In this document: positions 31,811-37,389 of the stretch, one piece after another | How the letters are laid out: every line of letters starts with the position of its first letter | How positions within the stretch are numbered: position 1 is the first letter of the stretch | DNA from: Acetatifactor muris | Lineage (GTDB): Bacteria; Bacillota; Clostridia; Lachnospirales; Lachnospiraceae | Assembly (NCBI GenBank): GCA_023664365.1 | Contig: JAMPFR010000033.1 | Location: 1 to 37,389 of the forward strand | Reading direction: 5' to 3' | Length of the DNA: 37,389 nt | Program-made: the position numbers and the translations under genes | The notes under the pieces: generated by a model | Told to the model about the DNA's origin: nothing | Database searches by the model: none | Seen by the model: only the letters and a program-made list of their open reading frames with translations

Positions 31811-32557
31811 CTACTCCCCACTGCTATGGATATATTCATTGAGCCGTTCCTTGAACTGCGCCACCCGTTTCTGCGACAGCGGCACCACCGCGCCGTTTTT
31901 CAGCACGACTTCATATCCCTTTGTCTTTGCCACATTTTCAAGGTTCACAAGGATGCCCCGGCAGCTCGTCTCAAAGCCGTATGGCTGCATCCTCTCCTCC
32001 AGCCCGCTGATGGCATCCGGATACTCGTACACCATGTTTTCCGCCACGATCCTGACCTTCTTTTTTGCCTTGACATATTCAAAGTACAGGATAGCATCAA
32101 CGGAAAGCAACAGGGCAGGCTTTTCCGACAGGATGCCGTTTTCCTCATAGGATACGTTCTTAAACTCCAGCCGCACCTCCTCTTTCCGGTACTGCCGCAG
32201 GAATGCCTGCAGCTGTTCCTCCAGTGCTTCCGCCGATACCGGCTTTTCCAGAAAGGCAAAAGCGTGTACGGTATTCACCGCATCCATGCAGTATTGCCCG
32301 AAATTGGTAGTGTATATGATCTTTGTGGAATGGTTCCTGCTGTAAAGCTCCTGCCCCGTTTCTATCCCGTTCCTGCCCTCCATCATAATATCCATAAAAA
32401 TCAGGTGGAAGCTGTCATCCGACTGTAACAGCTCCCCGCCGGAGGTAAAGCTTGTGATCCGGTATTCTTCTGTGTAATTGTCTAAAAGCGGTGTCAGGAT
32501 GCCTATGAGGTTATCCCTGTCCGCCTGTTCGTCCTCGCAGACTGCTATCTGAAGCAT
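31811..32557 (-). CDS. LytTR family response regulator (AgrA-like)
   Basis: The 248-residue regulator has a receiver domain with the acidic pair near residues 8-10, phospho-acceptor D56 in LIFMDIMM and K105 in LEKP, followed by a LytTR DNA-binding domain (about 140-243, with DAILYFEYVKAKKKVRIV). LytTR proteins bind direct repeats about two helical turns apart. The four tandem 20-nt repeats in this window fit that mode. AAAGGAGG precedes the ATG, and promoter A lies about 70 nt upstream, so it likely controls its own operon with the kinase. Confidence 0.9.
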   Translation of the reverse strand: MLQIAVCEDEQADRDNLIGILTPLLDNYTEEYRITSFTSGGELLQSDDSFHLIFMDIMMEGRNGIETGQELYSRNHSTKIIYTTNFGQYCMDAVNTVHAFAFLEKPVSAEALEEQLQAFLRQYRKEEVRLEFKNVSYEENGILSEKPALLLSVDAILYFEYVKAKKKVRIVAENMVYEYPDAISGLEERMQPYGFETSCRGILVNLENVAKTKGYEVVLKNGAVVPLSQKRVAQFKERLNEYIHSSGE

Positions 32558-32627
32558 TGCTCATACCTCCTTTGCTGTTTTATGTTTGGGAGATTGCTAC
32601 TACGGTGTGTATGTAATACCCCCTATT

Positions 32628-32698
32628 ATTATACATGATTTTTCGGCATATAGAAAATCGTAATTCCCGATGTACAAATTTTTTCCCCGAAAGACAGA
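32628..32698 (-). promoter_or_regulatory. LytTR-type tandem-repeat promoter A (drives regulator-kinase operon)
   Basis: Read on the minus strand: repeat 1 TCTGTCTTTCGGGGAAAAAA (32698-32679), repeat 2 TTTGTACATCGGGAATTACG (32678-32659), 25 nt, then TATAAT (32633-32628). A dyad GATTTT/AAAATC lies between repeat 2 and the -10 box. It indicates autoregulation. Confidence 0.75.
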
Positions 32699-32740
32699 TA
32701 AAAGATCGGGGAAGATACTTGACAAACCTTTCCCGATCTT
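32698..32740 (-). terminator. Terminator of the BceAB-type operon
   Basis: On the minus strand AAGATCGGG (32740-32732) pairs with CCCGATCTT (32710-32702), followed by TTTT. It ends directly at repeat 1 of promoter A, so one unit ends exactly where the next begins. Confidence 0.75.
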
Positions 32741-32770
32741 ATCCGTCACATATCAAACACTGGCTTCTGC

Positions 32771-34729
32771 CTATTTCTCTATACAAATATTCCTTTTAAA
32801 AAGATAATAAGTTGCCTGATAGTAAACAAAATAAATCACACCAAAAACCGCAAATGTAATCATTCCACTGACGGGTATGATATGATCCTGAAGAATAAAA
32901 GTGCCAAACATACTCTGCACCCCTATGATAAGCAATACCAGAACAATTACAGGCATAACAAGCGGTATCAAAAAAAAGGTTGCTAGTTCTCGGTGTATCA
33001 GATGTTTCTGTGTCTTTTTTGATACACCCATTTTATCTATGATTCCGTAATTTCGCCCATTATACTCCATTGCAGATAACTGTTTGAATGCAAATATCGT
33101 ACTGGACAGAAGAATAAACACAAGACTTAAATAAAGTCCACAAAAAGAAATTGTGGTAAAGCCAGTCAATGAGTTTGCAATTCCCCATGCCCTTACCGTA
33201 ACGCTCATTGTAATCCTGTCAGAAAACGCCTCGTCCTGCTGCATTTGTGGGTTCCACTCGCCTCCATTTAGGAAACGGTGTATCTCACCCCGCAGCTCTG
33301 GGTATCCATCATTTTCCAACTCCATCACAATCCGGATCTTGTCTGGTATCAGAAGTGAAGCCACATCATCAGGAACTACAAGAACATACCCATTTACCCC
33401 TGCTATCCGATATTGTTCCATCGGTTCAGTGTATAGAGTAGATTGGGGATTTATTAATACATTCCCTGCTAGAGTAACTTCATTTTGACTGGAAAGCGTC
33501 TCCATGATTTTCTTCTGATAGTTCCAAGTGTCGCAATGTACCAAATACTCACCGGATTGCAAGGATACCTCCGGCAATCCCAACAAGGAACGCAGATAGC
33601 TATAATCGGAATAAGACATCGCTAATATATTGTAATTTTCAAGGGTATAAAGATAAAATACCCTGCTGTCAAGAACAGAGGTGCTTTCGTTCACATAGGA
33701 AACCAATGGCAAAAAGCTGTCCTTTGTAAGCGGCGCATCAATCGCTACACCCACATCATAAGGATATTCCACTTCTACGTTGGCTCTGTAACCGTTCCCC
33801 ATTGCCAGACCAATAAACATAGTAGCCAAAGAAATTGTAAAAAGAATAGCTGTAACCGCCATCATTCGTCCGCCAGACTGTATCCGTCTTGTTATCTGTC
33901 CTAAATAAAACAAATTATCATTCGCGTATTTAATAGTTACTCTATTCCGGGCAAAAATTAGCAGCAGATAAGGAATATTGTAATAGATTCCATAGATTCC
34001 AAAGAAAAGACCGCAAACCGCAGCTATAAAAACCAACCATACCGCATTTGTCTGTATTGAAAGCCCTTTCCATATTCCAAACATACTCCCTGCAATCACA
34101 GCAAAAGAAAAACCTATAACCAATATTCTGCTTGCAATGTTTTTATTAGGTATCTGTTCATTTTTATGACTGTCATGCAAAAGATTTATAATTTTTGTAC
34201 GGCGGATAATACGGACTGCCCGAAAAATTCCCACTCCATACATCAGTAAAAAGAAAACAAATACCAGCATCAGGGCACTTATGGAACAAGTAACTTTATA
34301 TTCATGAGGGGCTTTAAAAATATTTACTACAATCTGTGAAAATACACCAGACAAAACTGTGCCTACAGCAATCCCAATACAAAAAGCAACTATCCCTATC
34401 AAGCAATTTTCCAACAAAAATAATTTCTGGATAGTTCCTACTTCCATTCCAAGCAGCTCATAAGTTGCAAACTCCTTTTTGCGCTGTTCCAACATAAACC
34501 GCACTGCATAACCAATCACAAAAGACACTGCCAATGCAACCAGCACCGACAAAACCGACATGCAAGTTGTCAACATTGCCATATTTTCTGACAGCGAAAT
34601 AATATCCTCCGAAAGCCCCAATGCAACAAAAGAATACATTAACGCTATTGTCAGAGAAACAGTAACAAAATAAATAAGATAGTTTTTGGCAGAACGCACC
34701 ATATTACGCATAGCTAATTTAAGATACAT
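32771..34729 (-). CDS. BceB-type ABC permease with FtsX-like domains
   Basis: The 652-residue permease has the N-terminal LKLAMRNMVRSAKNYLIYF start typical of BceB proteins, ten or so predicted membrane helices in two FtsX-like sets, and a large extracellular domain between them (about residues 310-520). BceAB transporters sense or remove peptide antibiotics that target the cell wall and signal to a partner kinase. ATG 34729 overlaps the ATPase gene by 11 nt, with GGAGGTG before it. No BceS/BceR pair is adjacent; the LytTR system lies directly downstream instead. The gene is AT-rich. Confidence 0.85.
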   Translation of the reverse strand: MYLKLAMRNMVRSAKNYLIYFVTVSLTIALMYSFVALGLSEDIISLSENMAMLTTCMSVLSVLVALAVSFVIGYAVRFMLEQRKKEFATYELLGMEVGTIQKLFLLENCLIGIVAFCIGIAVGTVLSGVFSQIVVNIFKAPHEYKVTCSISALMLVFVFFLLMYGVGIFRAVRIIRRTKIINLLHDSHKNEQIPNKNIASRILVIGFSFAVIAGSMFGIWKGLSIQTNAVWLVFIAAVCGLFFGIYGIYYNIPYLLLIFARNRVTIKYANDNLFYLGQITRRIQSGGRMMAVTAILFTISLATMFIGLAMGNGYRANVEVEYPYDVGVAIDAPLTKDSFLPLVSYVNESTSVLDSRVFYLYTLENYNILAMSYSDYSYLRSLLGLPEVSLQSGEYLVHCDTWNYQKKIMETLSSQNEVTLAGNVLINPQSTLYTEPMEQYRIAGVNGYVLVVPDDVASLLIPDKIRIVMELENDGYPELRGEIHRFLNGGEWNPQMQQDEAFSDRITMSVTVRAWGIANSLTGFTTISFCGLYLSLVFILLSSTIFAFKQLSAMEYNGRNYGIIDKMGVSKKTQKHLIHRELATFFLIPLVMPVIVLVLLIIGVQSMFGTFILQDHIIPVSGMITFAVFGVIYFVYYQATYYLFKRNICIEK

Positions 34730-35486
34730 TGGCAGTTTCACCTCCCAAAGTTGCAAGTACGCTTATTATCTCATCGAAAAAGACCTTTCTTTCACCTGTT
34801 CTTTTCAAAAGTTCTGTGACGATTTTTCCGTCTTGTAAGAATAAAATGCGGTTTGCATAACTAGCCGCATAAGCATCATGTGTCACCATAAGAATGGTAG
34901 CTCCCATTTGTTCATTCATACTTTGAATTGTTTGCAGCAACATTTTTGTTGAATTGCTGTCTAGTGCTCCCGTTGGCTCGTCCGCTAAAATCAGCTTCGG
35001 GCGATTGATAATTGCCCTGGCACAAGCGCAACGCTGTTTTTGACCTCCCGACACTTGATAAGGATATTTTGCCAATATATCTGTAATGTTAAGGCGGTCA
35101 GCAATCTCTCTCACCTTTCCATCAATCTGCTCTGCCTGCGTATGATTGATTGTCAACGCCAAAGCAATATTTTCTGAAATAGTCAGGGTGTCCAGTAAGT
35201 TAAAATCTTGAAAAACAAACCCCAAATTCTCCCGACGAAAGCGGGCTAATACCTTATCCTCAATTTTTGTTATGTCTGTGCCATCTAAAAAAACATGCCC
35301 CTCACTGACACTATCTATTGTTGAAATGCAGTTAAGCAAGGTGGTCTTTCCGGAGCCGCTTGTTCCCATAATACCAACAAACTCTCCGGTCTGGATGGAC
35401 AGACTGATATCGTTAATTGCCTTTGTCAAGTTGCTCTGGTCTCCATAATTTTTTCGAATATGCTCTAATCTCAATATTTCTCCCAT
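34719..35486 (-). CDS. BceA-type ABC transporter ATPase
   Basis: The 255-residue ATPase has Walker A GTSGSGKT (41-48), signature VSGGQKQR and Walker B LILADEPTGALDS, matching the MacB/BceA group. GAGGAG precedes ATG 35486. The leader is about 250 nt long, from promoter B, and contains a second possible promoter (TTGGAT, 16 nt, TATAAT near 35620) and tiny frames. It is coupled to the permease by an overlap. Confidence 0.9.
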   Translation of the reverse strand: MGEILRLEHIRKNYGDQSNLTKAINDISLSIQTGEFVGIMGTSGSGKTTLLNCISTIDSVSEGHVFLDGTDITKIEDKVLARFRRENLGFVFQDFNLLDTLTISENIALALTINHTQAEQIDGKVREIADRLNITDILAKYPYQVSGGQKQRCACARAIINRPKLILADEPTGALDSNSTKMLLQTIQSMNEQMGATILMVTHDAYAASYANRILFLQDGKIVTELLKRTGERKVFFDEIISVLATLGGETANVS

Positions 35487-35613
35487 ATGAATCTCCTCAA
35501 TTCTAACTACCTTAGAACAGCAAAATTATCATTTCCCCATGAAAACCGCTTGCCTATTCAAATCGCTGAGTTTTGTCCATTACAGTACCCCATTTATCTA
35601 ATAATTACAACTT

Positions 35614-35667
35614 TTAGATTATACCATACCATATTTTCCATCCAATCACAACAGAATATTCTTCCAT
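35614..35667 (-). CDS. Possible 17-residue peptide in the BceA leader
   Basis: ATG 35667 is preceded by AAAGGTAG at short spacing and opens the frame MEEYSVVIGWKIWYGII. The peptide is hydrophobic and aromatic, lacks Cys, and would be the first product of promoter B. It could be a leader peptide, a small signal or chance. Only the ribosome-site spacing and position support it. Confidence 0.25.
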   Translation of the reverse strand: MEEYSVVIGWKIWYGII

Positions 35668-35745
35668 TCTACCTTTACAAACTGATTCCGCTGTATAGCT
35701 TCTGCCTTATGAGACAGTAATGCAGTATAGTTACTACACCCTTTT

Positions 35746-35815
35746 ATTATACATAGTTTTTCGGCATATAAAAACTGTAATTCCCGATGTACAGATTTTT
35801 TCCCCGAAAGACGGG
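35746..35815 (-). promoter_or_regulatory. LytTR-type tandem-repeat promoter B (drives BceAB-type operon)
   Basis: Read on the minus strand: repeat 1 CCCGTCTTTCGGGGAAAAAA (35815-35796), repeat 2 TCTGTACATCGGGAATTACA (35795-35776), 24 nt, then TATAAT (35751-35746). A dyad AGTTTTT/AAAAACT lies between repeat 2 and the -10 box. It is closely similar to promoter A over its whole length. Confidence 0.75.
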
Positions 35816-35830
35816 TAGACACTTAAAATT

Positions 35831-35862
35831 GAAAAGACTGGAGAACGCTGATTCCCCAGTCT
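35831..35862 (-). terminator. Terminator of the small gene at 35897
   Basis: On the minus strand AGACTGG (35862-35856) pairs with CCAGTCT (35841-35835), with GGAA/TTCT extending the stem inward, followed by TTTT. Like the terminator at 32698, it sits just before a LytTR-type promoter. Confidence 0.72.
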
Positions 35863-35896
35863 CCATACCCTTTCGAGTGCCTAAAACCGCTGCCTG

Positions 35897-36241
35897 CTAC
35901 TGTAACTCCATCTTCTCCGCCCACTTAAGCCCCTCATTCTCCTTCAGAATCCCCATGTGGTGCAGTACCTGGATGCAGTCCGCATATCCCTGTATATAGG
36001 CACGCTTTTCCTGGGCGGATGCAAAGTCCTCCTGGCACTCCTTCATTCCTTCCGCTTTCTCCCTCTGCCCTTCGGGTAAGGTTTCCAGAAATGCCTCCCA
36101 TTCCTGCTCTGTTGCCTTCCACGCCTCCAGCGCATTTTCATATTCCGGGGTGCGCACATAGCTTTCCCTGTTTATATTCTCCCCGTTCAAGCTGCCCAGG
36201 AATTGGGCCATCTTTAACCATACATCATTTAACATTTCCAT
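35897..36241 (-). CDS. Small helical hypothetical protein divergent from an XRE regulator
   Basis: The 114-residue protein is almost fully helical and rich in Glu, Lys and Ala (YENALEAWKATEQEWEAFLE, QREKAEGMKECQEDFASAQ), with a possible coiled coil. AGGAG precedes ATG 36241; GTG 36244 is possible. It is divergently oriented to the XRE gene at 36401, and four CCATAG-type sites lie between them. No family is recognised. Confidence 0.62.
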   Translation of the reverse strand: MEMLNDVWLKMAQFLGSLNGENINRESYVRTPEYENALEAWKATEQEWEAFLETLPEGQREKAEGMKECQEDFASAQEKRAYIQGYADCIQVLHHMGILKENEGLKWAEKMELQ

Positions 36242-36306
36242 CACGCTCCTAATCTTTTTATCAAAATTATAGTCTCTTTGAACGCTCTTTTTTATCCATA
36301 TCTCTT

Positions 36307-36385
36307 ATTATATATGCCATAGAAGAATAAAATCAACCATAACCGCTTAATAATTCATACCATAGCAGATAAAATTTAACCATAG
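36307..36385. promoter_or_regulatory. Four repeated CCATAG-type sites in a divergent promoter region
   Basis: CCATAG or CCATAA occurs at 36317, 36337, 36360 and 36380, spaced 20, 23 and 20 nt. The first two overlap a minus-strand promoter (TTGATT at 36336-36331, 18 nt, TATAAT at 36312-36307), and the last lies just before the ribosome site of the XRE gene. They are likely operators for the XRE protein, controlling both directions. Confidence 0.6.
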
Positions 36386-36400
36386 CATGGAGGTATAAAT

Positions 36401-36742
36401 ATGGATGACTTATTAAACCAGATCGGAAACCGAATACTGAGCCGCAGGAAACAGCTGCGTATGACACAGGACGAACTTGCCGAGAAAGCCGGCATCACAC
36501 CGCAGACGGTCTCCACCGCAGAACTGGGTAAAAAAGCGCTGCGCCCGGAAAATATCATCCGCATCTGTTCCGCGCTGGAAGTCAGCACTGACTATCTGCT
36601 TTTGGGCGAAGTGAACAACTACGACCATTCCCTCCTGTCTGCCAAAATTTCCGACCTTTCCCCGGCGCAGTACCGGCATCTGGAAGATATGATAAACAGT
36701 TTCCTTGCCGCGCTTGGGGAAAAGAACACCCAGGGAAGATAA
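36401..36742 (+). CDS. XRE family transcriptional regulator
   Basis: The 113-residue protein has an N-terminal helix-turn-helix (RILSRRKQLRMTQDELAEKAG, split here as RILSRRKQLRM and TQDELAEKAGITPQTVSTAE) and the usual XRE ending DYLLLGE at about residue 67, followed by a helical dimerisation tail. GGAGG precedes the ATG. It probably represses both itself and the small gene at 35897 through the CCATAG sites. Confidence 0.85.
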   Translation: MDDLLNQIGNRILSRRKQLRMTQDELAEKAGITPQTVSTAELGKKALRPENIIRICSALEVSTDYLLLGEVNNYDHSLLSAKISDLSPAQYRHLEDMINSFLAALGEKNTQGR

Positions 36743-36767
36743 CTGTAAGATCTCCCCTGTGGTTTTT
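36733..36767. terminator. Possible terminator between converging XRE and ParR-like genes
   Basis: GGGA-GAT (36733-36740, one bulged A) pairs with ATC-TCCC (36050-56 of the 36xxx block, that is 36750-36756), with TTTTT at 36763-36767 after a 6-nt gap. The gap before the T-run makes it weak. Confidence 0.35.
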
Positions 36768-37176
36768 AGCTGTTCCTGAATGCCGACATGGTATCGGCAA
36801 TCATAGCCCATGTGTCCCCGCCTATTCCTTTTTGTTCCGATTCAGCATCATATCTCTGCTCAGACAGATCTGTAAATACCTGGTCTTCCCTTATTGCTTT
36901 TCCTGCATTTGTTACAACTCTGCCATCCTGCTGCCCGTTATCCCTGCTGCGCAGAATTTCCATCACAATCTTCTCTATGGATGCCCTGTCTGCAGCCTGC
37001 GGCAAGGAAATATCCGGCGCCTCCGGGCAGTTTATATAGTGCAGGACTGCATTGACGATAAACTGCGCCTTGCTGTGCGCCCCCTGTTTCTCCAGCAGGC
37101 GGATGACTGCGGCATGGGCAGGATCATTTTCATTGAACTTGATACTGAACCGCTCCCTGTTCTTCTTTCCGTCCAT
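36766..37176 (-). CDS. ParR-like plasmid partition DNA-binding protein
   Basis: The 136-residue protein starts MDGKKNRERFSIKFNEND, with a ribbon-helix-helix-like N-terminal part (RFSIKF strand, then a helix AAVIRLLEKQ and a helix SKAQFIVNAVLHYI), as in ParR/StbB centromere-binding proteins. The rest is polar and variable. ATG 37176 follows AGGTGAG, which overlaps the ParM stop, so the genes are coupled. ParR binds parC and caps the ParM filament. parC is usually upstream of parM and would lie outside this window. Confidence 0.75.
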   Translation of the reverse strand: MDGKKNRERFSIKFNENDPAHAAVIRLLEKQGAHSKAQFIVNAVLHYINCPEAPDISLPQAADRASIEKIVMEILRSRDNGQQDGRVVTNAGKAIREDQVFTDLSEQRYDAESEQKGIGGDTWAMIADTMSAFRNS

Positions 37177-37180
37177 AGGC

Positions 37181-37389
37181 TCACCTGTTCCTGGTTTCCA
37201 TCTGATAGAGGAACTCATACCCTTTCGCATTGGCATTGATATCCTCCACAAACAGGGTGTTCTTTACCTTGCCTGAGCTTTCAATCTGTTTCCGCAGGCG
37301 TACCGCCCCGCCGCCCACAAACACCACTTTTCCGGAGGACAGATCCAGCATACGCTCCCTCAGTCCGTTTGCAAGGTCATTGACAAAAT
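37181..37389 (-). CDS. parM: ParM/StbA-like actin-family partition ATPase, C-terminal part
   Basis: The frame runs off the right edge; only the last 69 residues are visible. They contain VVFVGGGAVRLRKQI, the phosphate-binding motif of actin-like plasmid segregation ATPases, and end near DINANAKGYEFLYQ, a typical ParM-family ending. Together with the ParR-like gene this is a type II partition system that keeps a plasmid, or a plasmid-like stage of an integrative element, stably inherited. Confidence 0.82.
   Translation of the reverse strand, partial: FVNDLANGLRERMLDLSSGKVVFVGGGAVRLRKQIESSGKVKNTLFVEDINANAKGYEFLYQMETRNR

Noticed and set aside
30285-35740. AgrD-like peptide precursor near the kinase
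   Set aside because: No short frame with a Cys in the expected thiolactone position and a ribosome site was found on the minus strand in the gaps.
22020-35815. Tandem repeats considered as a CRISPR array
   Set aside because: Only two repeat units per site, at four separate promoters, with no spacers of regular length and no cas genes.
1-37389. tRNA or rRNA genes, oriT or integrase attachment sites
   Set aside because: None could be recognised by eye; no relaxase or integrase gene is in the window to guide a search.

Overview
The window looks like part of a large conjugative or plasmid-like mobile element of a Gram-positive anaerobe of class Clostridia, most likely a gut Lachnospiraceae-type host. 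The reasons are strong AGGAGG ribosome sites, a Tad-type pilus locus, an accessory module of cysteine-rich KTR protein, HTH_16 protein and sigma factor, lantibiotic-type ABC transporters, and a ParM/ParR partition pair at the right edge. Host identity is inference; family assignments come from motifs and remembered family patterns, without any search.

Bases 1-20150 are a dense, single-direction (+) backbone, richer in GC than what follows. It starts with a Tad pilus set (prepilin peptidase, CpaB, TadZ, TadA/CpaF, TadB, TadC, a small pilin-like protein). Then come small zinc-finger and sigma-like proteins, an OB-fold SSB-like protein, a DUF932 protein, a Cys-rich 281-residue protein, a DUF5688 protein, a DUF4942-like protein, a 1016-residue DNA methylase-helicase fusion and four small proteins, one of them DUF4313. 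Four intrinsic terminators sit only 21-42 nt before the next start codon in this array.

Bases 20200-30300 are mostly minus-strand cargo: an HTH_16/sigma pair, a frameshifted XRE-type gene, a predicted structured RNA, a KTR protein, two ABC transporter modules (one with a YtrA-like GntR repressor), an IS110-family element lying between the two modules, and a three-gene cluster of unknown proteins without signal peptides. Bases 30500-35500 hold an AgrC-like histidine kinase, a LytTR response regulator and a BceAB-type transporter. Bases 35900-37389 hold a small helical protein and a divergent XRE regulator sharing four repeated sites, then ParR-like and ParM-like genes.

The main finding is a recurring promoter architecture on the minus strand. 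Two tandem 20-nt repeats (consensus TCTGTACTTCGGGGAAAAAA) are followed 23-25 nt later by a TATAAT-like -10 box. It occurs four times: before the LytTR regulator/kinase operon, before the BceAB operon, before the three-gene cluster, and before a roughly 310-nt hairpin-rich transcript with no convincing reading frame that ends at a strong terminator. This looks like a self-contained LytTR regulon with an RNAIII-like RNA output, carried on a mobile element. No AgrB or AgrD was found in the window.

Other notable points are an identical C-terminal peptide (LDGDREALP) on two unrelated proteins, encoded by different synonymous codons, and a probable IS110 bridge RNA with a 12-nt guide-like match at the element's left junction.
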